64,000 nt of DNA from CAXRBC01 sp041158045 (GCA_041158045.1 JBEBCD010000023.1:50634-114633); one strand, 5' to 3'; counted from the first letter of the stretch, positions 47,832 through 57,082 are shown. The notes: generated by a model from the letters alone, not told the origin. A program made the numbers and translations.

Positions 47832-49147
47832 CCGGCCCGCCCGCCCGCGGTCGCGAGCCACGCGGCGCGGGCCGCCCAGTGCGCCGGCCAGCTCTTGGAC
47901 ACCACCTCCACGTCGTCCACGGCGATGCCGTCGCTCGCCGTCGCGAGCACGCCGGCCGCCATCGCGAGCCGGTGGTCGTCGCGCGTCGCGACGACCCCCG
48001 CCCGCGGCGCCCCGGGTGCCGGCCGCACGATCAGCCCGTCGTCGGTCGCATCGGCGTCGGCGCCGACGGCCCGCAGCATCGCGACGACGTCGGCGATGCG
48101 ATCGCTCTCCTTGGCCCTCACGTGCGCCACGCCGCGGATCCGCGTCGCGCCCGTCGCGTACGCCGCGGTCGCGGCGATCGCCGGCACGGCGTCGCTCGTC
48201 GCCCCGAGGTCCACGTCGACGCCGACGAGCCGGCTGGCGGGATCGCGCGACACCCCGAGCCCCGCGTCCTCGTGGACCGAGCAGCCCATGCGCGCGAGCA
48301 CGTCGACGATGCGCACGTCGGACTGGGCGCTCCCCCGGCCCAGCCCCGCCACGTCGACGCGGCCGCCCGCGACCGCCGCCGCGCACCATGCGAACGTCGC
48401 CGACGACGCGTCGGGCTCGACCGTCAGCCGTGCCGCGCGCAGGGGTCCCCGCACCTGCCAGCGCGCGCCCTCCCGCGCGCAGCGCGCGCCGAAGGCCTCC
48501 AGCACCGCCGCCGTCAACGCGACGTAGTCCCCCGACACGGCGTCGCCCGTCACCTCGACCTCGAGGCCCGCCTCGAGCGCTGCGCCGACGAGCAGGAGCG
48601 CACTGGCGTACTGGCTCGACGCGCCACCCGCCACCCGCACGCGCGAGGCGGCGGCGCCGTGCACGGCGAGGCCGCCGCGCCGCACCTCGACCGGCAGGTC
48701 GCCCGCCCCGGTGCGGCGCACCTGCGCACCGAGCGATGCGAGGGCGTCGTGGAGGTCGCGCGCGGGCCTCCGGCGCAGCGGCGCCGCGCCGTCGACGATC
48801 GTGGTGCCGAGCCGCAGGGCCGCGAGCGCGGTGACGAAGCGCGAGGTCGTACCGGCGAGGCGTGCATCGAGCGTCGCGACGGCGCCGTCGTCGAGGTCCA
48901 CGCCGCGCTCGATGCGCAAGGCCGCCCCGTCCGCGCCGCGCGACTCGACGATCCGCGCCCCGAGCGCGCCGAGGCAGGTGCGCATCGCGTCGACGTCGTC
49001 GCCCGCGGGCACGCCGCGCAGCTCGCTCCCCGCCGGCGCGAGCACGGCCGCGACGAGGGCCCGGTTGGCGATGCTCTTGGACCCCGGGACGACGACGCGG
49101 GCGCGCAGCGGCCCCGCGGCCCGCGCGAGCGCGACGGGGGACGTCAC
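47828..49147 (-). CDS. aroA: 3-phosphoshikimate 1-carboxyvinyltransferase (EPSP synthase)
   Basis: A 439-residue EPSP synthase, step six of the shikimate pathway. Conserved parts include VVPGSKSIANRALVAAV near the start (Lys and Ser bind phosphate), LAGTTSRFVTALAAL, GASSQYASALLLVGA, and near the end RVKESDRI-like sequence (VRAKESDRIADV) with DDHRLAMAAGVL. Length is normal. The GTG start overlaps the tyrA stop (GTGA), so both aromatic-amino-acid genes are translated together. It ends the scpA-to-aroA run. Confidence 0.95.
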   Translation of the reverse strand: MTSPVALARAAGPLRARVVVPGSKSIANRALVAAVLAPAGSELRGVPAGDDVDAMRTCLGALGARIVESRGADGAALRIERGVDLDDGAVATLDARLAGTTSRFVTALAALRLGTTIVDGAAPLRRRPARDLHDALASLGAQVRRTGAGDLPVEVRRGGLAVHGAAASRVRVAGGASSQYASALLLVGAALEAGLEVEVTGDAVSGDYVALTAAVLEAFGARCAREGARWQVRGPLRAARLTVEPDASSATFAWCAAAVAGGRVDVAGLGRGSAQSDVRIVDVLARMGCSVHEDAGLGVSRDPASRLVGVDVDLGATSDAVPAIAATAAYATGATRIRGVAHVRAKESDRIADVVAMLRAVGADADATDDGLIVRPAPGAPRAGVVATRDDHRLAMAAGVLATASDGIAVDDVEVVSKSWPAHWAARAAWLATAGGRAG

Positions 49148-50202
49148 GCGACGTCGTGGATGGTGGGCCGAAAGCCGCGGGCGATGAGCCCGCCGCGGAA
49201 GCGCTCCGTCGCGCCCCGGTCGACGACCACCACGAGCACGCCGCGGTCGCCCTCGACCGAGTGGGCGACCTCGAAGTTGGCGACGTTGACCGCGAGGTCA
49301 GCCGCGAGCGCGAAGACCTCCGCGGCGGCGCCCGGGCGGTCGGGGATCGGGATGCGCACCTCCGCCACCTCGGCGAGGTCGCGGACGCGACCCGGGAGGT
49401 TGCGACGCGCGGCGCGCGCCGCGCCGAGCCGAGCCTCGAGGCGGGTCCCGTCGCCGGCCGCCACGATCTCGCGCATCTCCCCGAGGCGCCCGAGCAGGCC
49501 GTCGAGCGCCCGCAGGATCGCCTCGCGGTTGTCGCGGCAGACGTCGAGCCAGATCGCGGGATGGCCCGACGCGACGCGGGTCATGTCGCGGAATCCGCCG
49601 GCCGCGAGCCGCAGCGTCGCGGCGTGCTCGTCGGCGGCCCCCTCGGCGAGGCCCATGAGCGACGCCGCGGTGAGGTGCGGCAGGTGGCTCACCACCGCCA
49701 CGAGGTCGTCGTGGCGCTCGGGCGAGAGCACCACCATCTCGGCGCCGAGCTCGCCCACGACCCCGGCGACGCGCGAGAAGGCGTCGTCGGACGTGGCGGC
49801 CGTCGGGGTGAGCACCCAGACCGCGCCCTCGAAGAGCGACTCGTCCGCGCCGTCGAGGCCCGAGAGCTCGCTGCCGGCCATCGGATGGCCGGGCACGAAG
49901 CGCGGGTCGGCCACCGCCTCGGCGACGGGGCGCTTGACCCCGCCGACGTCGGTCACGACGCCCCGCGTCGCGGCGAGCAGGCGGCGTGCGGCATCCGCGA
50001 CGCCGCCCACGGGCGTGGCGACGACCGAGAACTCCGCCCCCGAGTCGATCCCGACGGCCGCGACCACGCCCCGCTCGAGGGCCACGGCCGCGCGGCCGGG
50101 CTCGAGGTCGTCGCCCGTCACGTGCCACCCGCGCTTGGCAAGGGCGAGGGCCACCGAGCCCCCGATGAGCCCGAGGCCCAGCACGTTGGCCCGGCGCGTC
50201 AC
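49144..50202 (-). CDS. tyrA: Prephenate dehydrogenase with C-terminal ACT domain
   Basis: A 352-residue TyrA. The N-terminal Rossmann motif is VLGLGLIGGSVALALAKRG, and VSHLPHLTAASLMGL, GGFRDMTRVA and IWLDVCRDNREAIL are the family blocks for prephenate binding. The last 75 residues (RIPIPDRPGAAAEVFALAADL, then NVANFEVAHS) form an ACT domain for feedback control, probably by tyrosine. It makes 4-hydroxyphenylpyruvate. The GTG overlaps the rluB stop, and its own stop overlaps aroA. Confidence 0.93.
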   Translation of the reverse strand: MTRRANVLGLGLIGGSVALALAKRGWHVTGDDLEPGRAAVALERGVVAAVGIDSGAEFSVVATPVGGVADAARRLLAATRGVVTDVGGVKRPVAEAVADPRFVPGHPMAGSELSGLDGADESLFEGAVWVLTPTAATSDDAFSRVAGVVGELGAEMVVLSPERHDDLVAVVSHLPHLTAASLMGLAEGAADEHAATLRLAAGGFRDMTRVASGHPAIWLDVCRDNREAILRALDGLLGRLGEMREIVAAGDGTRLEARLGAARAARRNLPGRVRDLAEVAEVRIPIPDRPGAAAEVFALAADLAVNVANFEVAHSVEGDRGVLVVVVDRGATERFRGGLIARGFRPTIHDVA

Positions 50203-50957
50203 GGCGGGTCAGCGTATCGGCGGCCCCCGCGCGGGGCGGCCGCGAGCGCGAGTGCGCGCACCTCGTCGACGTCGAGCGCGCGGTACTCCCCCGGGCGCAG
50301 GCGACGGTCGGCGATCGGCCCGATGCGCGTGCGCACCAGACGGTTGACCGGGTGACCGACCGCCTCGCACATGCGGCGCACCTGGCGGTTGCGCCCCTCG
50401 TGGATCACGATCCGCAGCACGCCCGGCTGCGGCTGGCCGACCTCGGCGGGCGCCGTCGGGCCGTCGTCGAGCTCGACGCCGTCGCGGAGCCGGCGCAGCG
50501 CGCCCTCGGGCACTCCCGCCTCGCCGCACCGCACGTGGGCGAGGTACTCCTTGTCCACGCCGAAGCTCGGATGCGTGAGGCGGTGCGCGAGCTCGCCGTC
50601 GTTGGTGCAGACGATGAGGCCCTCGGTCTCGGCGTCGAGGCGCCCGACGGGGAAGACGCGCGGCTCCGCGGGCACGAGGTCGAGCACGGTCGGGCGACCC
50701 TGCGGGTCGGACGCCGTGGTGATGACGGCCGGCGGCTTGTTGACGAGCCAGTAGACGAGGCCCGGTCGCACGCCGACGGGCACGTCGTCGACCGTGACCG
50801 CGTCACGCTCCACGTCGACCCGACGCCCGAGCACGGCGACCTCGCCGTTCACGCGCACCCGCCCCGCCTCGATGAGCTCCTCGCACGCGCGACGGCTCCC
50901 GAAGCCGCGCTGCGCGAGCACCTTCTGCAGGCGCTCGCCCTCCCCCGCGTCGGTCAC
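50199..50957 (-). CDS. rluB: 23S rRNA pseudouridine synthase RluB type
   Basis: A 252-residue RsuA/RluB-family pseudouridine synthase. An S4 domain opens the protein (LQKVLAQRGFGSRRACEELIEAGRVRVNG), the catalytic Asp is in GRLDAETEGL, and HEGRNRQVRRMCEAVGHPV is the conserved RluB block. It would modify 23S helix 89 or a related site. The GTG lies 16 bases after the scpB stop. scpA-scpB-rluB order is standard in actinobacteria. Confidence 0.94.
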   Translation of the reverse strand: MTDAGEGERLQKVLAQRGFGSRRACEELIEAGRVRVNGEVAVLGRRVDVERDAVTVDDVPVGVRPGLVYWLVNKPPAVITTASDPQGRPTVLDLVPAEPRVFPVGRLDAETEGLIVCTNDGELAHRLTHPSFGVDKEYLAHVRCGEAGVPEGALRRLRDGVELDDGPTAPAEVGQPQPGVLRIVIHEGRNRQVRRMCEAVGHPVNRLVRTRIGPIADRRLRPGEYRALDVDEVRALALAAAPRGGRRYADPP

Positions 50958-50973
50958 GGCGCCCCGCGGGGCG

Positions 50974-51594
50974 TCAGTCGTCGCCGGCGTCGAGGTCCGG
51001 CGTGCCGTCGTCGCCCGTCGGCACGTCGGGCACGACGCGCAGCGTCCGCTCGAGCGCCTCGACGACGCCCGCGTCCGGCACGAAGTCGGTGATGGGCGGC
51101 AGGTCGCGCAGCGACGCGATGCCGAGGCGCTCCATGAAGAGCGGCGTCGTCCCGTAGAGCACCGCCTGGCCGGGGCCTTCGTCGCGCGCGACCTCGGTGA
51201 TGTAGCCGCGCGCCTGCAGGGTGCGCATGACGGCCTCGGGGTCGACGCCGCGGATGGCGGCGATCTGCGATCGCGAGATCGGCTGCTTGTACGCGACGAT
51301 GGCGAGCGTCTCGAGCGCCGCGGCCGACACCCGCGCGTGCTGGCCGTCGAGCACGAAGCGCTCGACGTACGGGGCGAGGTCGGGGTGCGACTGGAGGCGC
51401 CAGCCGCCCGCGACGTGCACGAGCTGGAAGCCGTGGCCGGCCTCGTCGTAGGTGCGCGCGAGGCGCTCGCAGAGCTCCTGCACGGTGGCCGCGGGCATCT
51501 CGAGCAGCTGCGCGAGGAGCGGTACCGCCACCGGCTCGACGGCGACCGTGAGGATCGCCTCGAGGGCCCGCACCGTCGTGACGTCATCCGTCAT
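50974..51594 (-). CDS. scpB: Segregation and condensation protein B
   Basis: A 206-residue ScpB: two winged-helix domains, the first with RALEAILTVAVEPVAVPLLAQLL and the second with SAAALETLAIVAYKQPISRSQIAAIRGV, GYITEVARDEGPGQAVLYGTT and FMERLGIASLRDLP. It is the kleisin partner of ScpA in the SMC complex that organises the chromosome. The ATG overlaps the scpA stop by eleven bases. Confidence 0.95.
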   Translation of the reverse strand: MTDDVTTVRALEAILTVAVEPVAVPLLAQLLEMPAATVQELCERLARTYDEAGHGFQLVHVAGGWRLQSHPDLAPYVERFVLDGQHARVSAAALETLAIVAYKQPISRSQIAAIRGVDPEAVMRTLQARGYITEVARDEGPGQAVLYGTTPLFMERLGIASLRDLPPITDFVPDAGVVEALERTLRVVPDVPTGDDGTPDLDAGDD

Positions 51595-52378
51595 AGTCGT
51601 CCACCTCCATGGCGCCGATCGACGCCGCCTGCGTCTCGTCGTCCCAGCCCTCGTCGGACCACCGCACGTGGATCTCGCCGAACCGCTCGGCCTGGTCGAG
51701 CTCGATGCGCCCCTGCTTGAACAACTCGAGCAGCGCGAGGAACCGCACGACCACCTGGATGCGGTCGGTGATGCCCGCCGAGATCTGGCGGAAGGTCGCG
51801 GCGCCGTGTACCCGCAGGTACTCCGTGACCTCGACGAGCGCGTCCGCCACGCTCGCGCGGATGGGTGCCACGTGCTCGAAGGCGATGACCGTCGGCGGCT
51901 TGGGCGCCGTGGCCCGCAGGTACGCGCGCTGGAGGCGCCGCAGCGACACGCCCTCGAGGAGGTCGGGCATGAGCTCGGCGAAGCGCTCGTCGGGACCGGC
52001 GGCCCGCGGGTAGCTGCGGTCGGCCCGCTCGACGAGGTCCTGGAAGGCGGCGGCGACGTCCTTGAACGTCTTGCAGTCGAGGAGCCTCGCGAGCAGCAGG
52101 TCGCGCTCCTCCCAGAGGGCGAGCTCCTCGTCGAGGTCGATGCCGTCGCGGCCGGGGAGGAGCCGGCGCGCCTTGAACTCGAGGAGGGTCGCCGCGATGA
52201 GGAGGAACTCGGTCGCCACCTCGAGGTCGAGGGCCTGCATCCGCTCCACCTCGGCCAGGTACGCCTCCACGATGCGCGCGAGCGAGAGCTCGTGGACGTC
52301 GACCTCCTCCTGCAGGATGAGGTGCAGGAGCAGCTCGAACGGCCCCTGGAAGACGGGCGTGTCGACCGCGTACGCCAT
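51584..52378 (-). CDS. scpA: Segregation and condensation protein A
   Basis: A 264-residue kleisin: VFQGPFELLLHLILQEEVDVHELSLARIVEAYL at the N-terminus binds the SMC neck, MQALDLEVATEFLLIAATLLEFKARRLLP follows, and a C-terminal winged-helix segment (VVVRFLALLELFKQGRIEL) binds the SMC head. The ATG follows TAACCT by seven bases, so it is leaderless and heads the scpA-scpB-rluB-tyrA-aroA operon. Confidence 0.95.
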   Translation of the reverse strand: MAYAVDTPVFQGPFELLLHLILQEEVDVHELSLARIVEAYLAEVERMQALDLEVATEFLLIAATLLEFKARRLLPGRDGIDLDEELALWEERDLLLARLLDCKTFKDVAAAFQDLVERADRSYPRAAGPDERFAELMPDLLEGVSLRRLQRAYLRATAPKPPTVIAFEHVAPIRASVADALVEVTEYLRVHGAATFRQISAGITDRIQVVVRFLALLELFKQGRIELDQAERFGEIHVRWSDEGWDDETQAASIGAMEVDDYDG

Positions 52379-52432
52379 CGTCGCGAGGTTAATTGTCGGA
52401 GGCCCCGAAATCGTGGCAAGTACCGTGGTGGG
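52379..52432. promoter_or_regulatory. Divergent leaderless promoters for scpA and trpS
   Basis: A 54-base region: minus-strand TAACCT (52386-52391), seven bases from scpA, and plus-strand TACCGT (52421-52426), six bases from trpS. Confidence 0.6.
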
Positions 52433-53416
52433 GTGCCGCGCGTGCTCTCCTGCATCCAGCCCACGGGCGACGTGCACCTCGGCAACTACCTCGGCGCGCT
52501 GCGCCCGTGGGTGGAGGGCCAGCACGAGGCCGAGGTCTTCCACGGCATCGTCGACCTGCACGCCCTCACCGTCACCGACCGCCCCGGGGTGCTCGGCGAC
52601 GCCACGCTGCGCCTCGCGGCGATGCTCTTCGCCGTCGGCCTCGACCCGCGCGTCGCCACCGTCTTCGTCCAGAGCCACCTACCCGAGCACAGCCAGCTCG
52701 CCTGGGTCATGGAGTGCACCGTGTCGTTCGGTGAGCTGAGCCGCATGACGCAGTTCAAGGACAAGGCCGCCAAGCGCGAGGGCGACTTCGTGTCGGCCGG
52801 GCTGTTCACCTATCCGGCGCTGCAGGCCGCCGACATCCTCCTCTACGACGCCGACGAGGTGCCCGTCGGCGAGGACCAGCGCCAGCACGTCGAGATCACC
52901 CGCGACGTCGCCCAACGGTTCAACCACCGGTTCGGCGACACCTTCGTCGTGCCCCGCGCCGTCACGCCGCGCGCCGGCGCCCGCGTGATGGACCTCGGCG
53001 ACCCGACGTCCAAGATGTCCAAGTCCGGCGACGCCGCGGGCTGCGTCATGCTGCTCGACGACCCGGCGACCGTCACCCGCAAGTTCATGCGCGCCGTCAC
53101 CGACTCGGGCTCCGAGATCCGCCACGACCGCGAGGCCAAGCCCGGCGTGTCCAACCTGCTCGAGATCCTCGCCGCCGCCAGCGGGACCACCCCGGAGGCC
53201 GCCGCGGGCGGGCTGCGCGGCTACGGCGACCTCAAGTCGCGCACCGCCGAGGCCGTCGTCGCGATGCTCGCCCCCGTCCAGGCCCGCTACCGCGAGCTCG
53301 TCGACGACCGCGCCGAGCTCGCCCGGCTCGTGCGCCTCGGCGACGAGCGGGCCCGTGCGGTCGCCTCCGCCACGCTCGCGCGCGCGTACGCCGCGATCGG
53401 CCTGCTGCCGGGCTGA
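52433..53416 (+). CDS. trpS: Tryptophanyl-tRNA synthetase
   Basis: A 327-residue class I synthetase. The HIGH-type motif is PTGDVHLGNY, KMSKS occurs as TSKMSKSGD, and VGEDQRQHVEITRDVAQRFN and LLYDADEVPVG are TrpRS-specific. It charges tRNA-Trp. It starts leaderless after TACCGT. It sits on the plus strand between scpA and the xerD block, where other actinobacteria have parA-type or unrelated genes. Confidence 0.95.
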   Translation: MPRVLSCIQPTGDVHLGNYLGALRPWVEGQHEAEVFHGIVDLHALTVTDRPGVLGDATLRLAAMLFAVGLDPRVATVFVQSHLPEHSQLAWVMECTVSFGELSRMTQFKDKAAKREGDFVSAGLFTYPALQAADILLYDADEVPVGEDQRQHVEITRDVAQRFNHRFGDTFVVPRAVTPRAGARVMDLGDPTSKMSKSGDAAGCVMLLDDPATVTRKFMRAVTDSGSEIRHDREAKPGVSNLLEILAAASGTTPEAAAGGLRGYGDLKSRTAEAVVAMLAPVQARYRELVDDRAELARLVRLGDERARAVASATLARAYAAIGLLPG

Positions 53417-53426
53417 GCCCGCGCGG

Positions 53427-53894
53427 CTAGACGTCGTCGGCGCGACGCAGCGCCCCGCGCCACTCCGGGTCGCCGCCGCCCGAGACGAGCGCGAGCGTCG
53501 CGGGGTCGGTGCCCATGGCGGCGCACAGCGCCGCGCCGAGCCGCTCGTGCTCGCGGTACAGCGCCCAGCGGTCGGTGCGCGGGCCGAGCAGGGTCGCGAG
53601 CACGCGCCCGACGACGCCGATGCGCACCAGCGACTTGCCGACGTCGTGGAGCAATGCGGCGCGCCGCGCCTCGCGCGGGGCGCCGGGTCGATCGGCGAGG
53701 AGGCGCCCGAGCACCACGAGGGAGTGGCGTCGATCCGCCCGGGAGAGCCGCCGCCACGCGATCGCCTCGGCGGGCCCGAGCAGCGCGTCGACGGTCGCGA
53801 GCTCCGCGTCGTCGGGCCGCCGTGCGACGAGCGAGCCGACGAGTCGCCGCGCGAGGTGGGCCGCGCCGCGCAGCCGAGCGGACCGGCCGCTCAT
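53427..53894 (-). CDS. HD-domain protein
   Basis: A 155-residue helical protein. LHDVGKSLVRIG carries the HD pair, and downstream YREHERLGAALCAAMG adds the later histidine of metal-dependent HD phosphohydrolases; an upstream histidine (RADRRHSLVVLGRLL) could be the first ligand. Substrate unknown. Its ATG overlaps the xerD stop (ATGA). It ends the recN-to-HD minus-strand block and is convergent with trpS, ten bases apart. Confidence 0.75.
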   Translation of the reverse strand: MSGRSARLRGAAHLARRLVGSLVARRPDDAELATVDALLGPAEAIAWRRLSRADRRHSLVVLGRLLADRPGAPREARRAALLHDVGKSLVRIGVVGRVLATLLGPRTDRWALYREHERLGAALCAAMGTDPATLALVSGGGDPEWRGALRRADDV

Positions 53895-54817
53895 CGCGGG
53901 CGCCTCGCGCGCGGGTGCGACTCGCGGTACATCTCCCACAGCACCTCGTTGCCGACCTTCGTGTACACCTGCGTGGTCGACACCGAGGCGTGTCCGAGCA
54001 TCTCCTGCACGACGCGCAGGTCCGCCCCCGCGACGAGCATGTGCGTGGCGCACGAGTGCCGCAGCGAGTGGGGCGACATCCCGCGGATGCCCGCGCGCCG
54101 CGCGTGGCGCGCGACCACGTCCCACGCCCCCTGGCGCGTGAGCCGTCGACCACGCAGCCCGACGAACAGCGCCCGTGCGTCCGCCCTCGGCGCGCGAGCC
54201 CCGTGCGCGGGGGCGACGAGCGCATCGCGCGTCGCCGGCTCGAGCCACGCCGACAGCGCCCGCAGCGCGGCACCGCCGATCGGCACGAGTCGCTCCCTCG
54301 ATCCCTTGCCGAAGAGCCGCACGAGCCCCGCACCCGCGTCGACGTCGGCGACGTCCGCACCGCACGCCTCCGAGATGCGCGCACCCGTGGAGTAGAGGAA
54401 CTCGAGGAGCGCCCGGTCGCGCCGCGCCCGCGCATCGTCGCCCTCGACCGCGCCGAGGAGGCGCGCCACCTCGTCCACCGCGAGCGCCTTCGGGAGCCCC
54501 TGGGGCACCCGCACCCCGTCGAGCCCGCGCGCCGGGTCGTCGGCCCGCGCGCCGGTGCGGGTCATCCAGCGGTGGAACGTCCGCACCGCCGCGATCCGCC
54601 GCGCCACGGTGCGTGGGGCCGCGCCGGGCGCCGTGGCCGCGATCCAGCGCTCGAGGTCGGGCGTCGCCGCGCGCTCCGCTGACAGCCCGGCCCCGGCGAG
54701 CCACCCCAGGTAGGCCGCCACGTCGCGCCCGTAGGCCGCCACGGTGTGGGGCGAGCGCCCCTCCTCGACCGCGAGCCAGTCGCCGAACCGCTCGCGCAGC
54801 GCCCCGGCCGCCCCCAC
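53891..54817 (-). CDS. xerD: Tyrosine recombinase XerD
   Basis: A 308-residue Xer recombinase for chromosome dimer resolution. The core-binding domain (LAVEEGRSPHTVAAYGRDVAAYLGWL) is followed by the catalytic domain with Arg in YSTGARISE, Lys in FGKGSRERLVPIG, HxxR in PHSLRHSCATHML, the second His in LGHASVSTTQVYT and the Tyr nucleophile in QVYTKV. Length and linkage to pyrG, nudix and scp genes mark it as housekeeping, not phage. The GTG lies 14 bases after the nudix stop; a CTG overlapping that stop (CTGA) is an alternative start. Confidence 0.93.
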   Translation of the reverse strand: MGAAGALRERFGDWLAVEEGRSPHTVAAYGRDVAAYLGWLAGAGLSAERAATPDLERWIAATAPGAAPRTVARRIAAVRTFHRWMTRTGARADDPARGLDGVRVPQGLPKALAVDEVARLLGAVEGDDARARRDRALLEFLYSTGARISEACGADVADVDAGAGLVRLFGKGSRERLVPIGGAALRALSAWLEPATRDALVAPAHGARAPRADARALFVGLRGRRLTRQGAWDVVARHARRAGIRGMSPHSLRHSCATHMLVAGADLRVVQEMLGHASVSTTQVYTKVGNEVLWEMYRESHPRARRPR

Positions 54818-54831
54818 GTCGGCGCCCCGGC

Positions 54832-55374
54832 TCAGCCGCCCGCGCGGCGGCGCGCCTGCAGCAGGCCGATGATCGTCTTGCCGTCGGTGATCTCTCCCCG
54901 GTCCACCATCGCCACCGCCTCGGCGAGCGGCACCCGCGCGATCTCCATGTGGCGCTCCTCGGGCCCGTGCCGATCGGCGGGTACCTCGCGCAGGTCGGTG
55001 CCGAGGTACAGCACGACGGCGGAATCGGTCACCCCCGAGGCCGAGACGTGCGTGCCGAGCGGCTCGAGACGGTCCGCCGCGAGCCCCGTCTCCTCGGCGA
55101 GCTCGCGCGCGGCGGTGACCGCGGGGTCCTCCCCCGCCACGTCGCGCATCCCCGCCGGGATCTCCCACATCGGGCGGTCGAGGGCCGGGCGGTACTGGCG
55201 CACGAGCACGACGCGGCCCTCCCCGTCGATCGCGACGACCGCCACCGCCCCCGGCGACGCGACGTACGTGCGCTCGAACTCGCCGCCCTCCGGGTCCACG
55301 AAGGAGCCGGTGCGCAGGGCCCAGACCGCCCAGCGGTGCACGTCGCGCTCGGCGACGCGCCGGAAGGCGCTCAA
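54832..55374 (-). CDS. NUDIX hydrolase (ADP-ribose pyrophosphatase-like)
   Basis: A 180-residue NUDIX protein with the box G-x5-E-x7-RELAEETG (GMRDVAGEDPAVTAARELAEETGL), preceded by VVAIDGEGRVVLVRQYRPAL and MWEIPAGM, as in ADP-ribose pyrophosphatases. It would hydrolyse nucleoside diphosphate derivatives. The start is a TTG whose TG is shared with the pyrG stop (TTGA), consistent with the coupled layout; the pyrG-nudix-xerD order is the same as in mycobacteria. Confidence 0.9.
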   Translation of the reverse strand: MSAFRRVAERDVHRWAVWALRTGSFVDPEGGEFERTYVASPGAVAVVAIDGEGRVVLVRQYRPALDRPMWEIPAGMRDVAGEDPAVTAARELAEETGLAADRLEPLGTHVSASGVTDSAVVLYLGTDLREVPADRHGPEERHMEIARVPLAEAVAMVDRGEITDGKTIIGLLQARRRAGG

Positions 55375-57044
55375 CGTGCGGGCTCGGCCGCCCCGACGGC
55401 GCCCGCCACCGGGGCCGTCCCCGTCGCCGCGCCGTCGGCGGCGAGCCGCCGCGTGCGGTACGCGAGCGCCGCACCGATGAGCTCGCGGAAGAGCGGGTGC
55501 GGCCGGTCGGGACGGCTCTTGAACTCGGGGTGCGCCTGCGTGCCGACCCAGAACGGGTGGTCGCGCAGCTCGACGAATTCCACGAGCCGTTTGTCGGGCG
55601 ACGTGCCGGAGCACCAGAATCCCGACTCCTCGAAGCGGGATCGGTACGCCGAGTTGAACTCGTAGCGGTGCCGGTGCCGCTCGCTCACCACCGGCTCGCC
55701 GTAGGCGCCCGCGACCTTGCTGCCCGGCGCGAGCACCGCGTAGTACGCGCCGAGGCGCATGGTGCCGCCCTTGTTGGTGACCTCGCGCTGGTCCGTCATG
55801 AGGTCGATGACCGGGTGCGGCGTGGCGGCGTTGAACTCCGTCGAGTTGGCGTCCGCGAGGCCGAGCACGTGTCGCGCGTACTCGATCGTCATCACCTGCA
55901 TGCCGAGGCACAGCCCGAGGCACGGCACGCCGCGCTCGCGCGCGACCTCTGCGGCGCGCACCTTGCCCTCGATGCCGCGGGGTCCGAAGCCGCCGGGGAT
56001 CACGATGCCGTCCACCGAGCCGAGGCGCTCGTCGGCGAGCAGCCCCTCGACCTCCTCCGCCTGGATCCAGACGAGCTCGACGCGCGCGCCGTGGTGGAAG
56101 CCCGCGTGCTTGAGGCTCTCGGTCACCGACAGGTAGGCGTCGTGGAGGTCCACGTACTTGCCGATGAGGCCGATGCGCACCGGGCTCGTCGAGGCGTCGA
56201 CGCGGGCGACGAGCTCGCGCCACGGCGCGAGATCGATCGGCGCGTCGAGCCGCAGCACCTCGCACACCACCGTGTCGAGCCCCTCGTCGTGGAGGATGAG
56301 CGGCAGCGCGTAGATGTTGACCGCGTCCGCCGCGTTGATCACCGCGCGGAAGTCCACGTCGCACTGGCCGGAGATCTTGCGCTTCAGCGCGTCGCTGAGC
56401 GGCTCGTCGCTGCGGCAGACGATGAGGTCGGGCTGGATGCCGCGGCTGCGCAGCTCGGTCACGCTGTGCTGCGTCGGCTTGGTCTTCTGCTCGCCGCTCG
56501 GCCCGATGAACGGCACGAGCGTCACGTGCACGTAGCAGACGTTGTCGCGACCCACCTCGTTGCGGAACTGCCGGATCGCCTCGAGGAACGGGAGGATCTC
56601 GATGTCGCCCACCGTGCCGCCCACCTCGGTGATGACGACGTCCACGTCGTCGGTGGCGAGGCGGCGGATGCGGCGCTTGATCTCGTCGGTGACGTGCGGG
56701 ATCACCTGGACGGTGCGCCCGAGGTAGTCGCCGCGGCGCTCGGCGGCGAGGACCGCCTGGTAGATCGAGCCCGTCGTGGCGTTGGACGCCCGGGTGAGCG
56801 GCTCGTCGATGAAGCGCTCGTAGTGGCCGAGATCGAGGTCCGTCTCGCCGCCGTCGTCGGTGACGAACACCTCGCCGTGCTCGAACGGGTTCATGGTCCC
56901 CGGGTCGACGTTGATGTACGGGTCCAGCTTCTGCATCGTGACCCGCAGGCCGCGCATCTTCAGCAGACGTCCGAGGGAGGAGGCCGTGAGACCCTTGCCG
57001 AGGGAGCTGGCCACGCCGCCCGTCACGAACACGTGCTTCGGCAC
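55371..57044 (-). CDS. pyrG: CTP synthase
   Basis: A 557-residue CTP synthase. The synthetase domain starts KHVFVTGGVASSLGKGLTA (P-loop) and carries KLDPYINVDPGTMNPFEHGE. The glutaminase domain (from about 300) has GFGPRGIEGKV, the Cys nucleophile in PCLGLCLGMQVM and HPEF with the catalytic His and Glu near the end. It aminates UTP using glutamine. The GTG start has GGGAG in front, and a TATGCT box (57083-57088) lies about 38 bases upstream. Confidence 0.97.
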   Translation of the reverse strand: MPKHVFVTGGVASSLGKGLTASSLGRLLKMRGLRVTMQKLDPYINVDPGTMNPFEHGEVFVTDDGGETDLDLGHYERFIDEPLTRASNATTGSIYQAVLAAERRGDYLGRTVQVIPHVTDEIKRRIRRLATDDVDVVITEVGGTVGDIEILPFLEAIRQFRNEVGRDNVCYVHVTLVPFIGPSGEQKTKPTQHSVTELRSRGIQPDLIVCRSDEPLSDALKRKISGQCDVDFRAVINAADAVNIYALPLILHDEGLDTVVCEVLRLDAPIDLAPWRELVARVDASTSPVRIGLIGKYVDLHDAYLSVTESLKHAGFHHGARVELVWIQAEEVEGLLADERLGSVDGIVIPGGFGPRGIEGKVRAAEVARERGVPCLGLCLGMQVMTIEYARHVLGLADANSTEFNAATPHPVIDLMTDQREVTNKGGTMRLGAYYAVLAPGSKVAGAYGEPVVSERHRHRYEFNSAYRSRFEESGFWCSGTSPDKRLVEFVELRDHPFWVGTQAHPEFKSRPDRPHPLFRELIGAALAYRTRRLAADGAATGTAPVAGAVGAAEPAR

Positions 57045-57082
57045 TCGGGCTCCCGTCTCGCTAGCGGCTACGACGGGACGTC

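Noticed and set aside
53891..54817. XerD as an integrase of a mobile element
   Set aside because: It is in the conserved pyrG-nudix-xerD-scp neighbourhood, has housekeeping length, and there are no flanking direct repeats or cargo genes.
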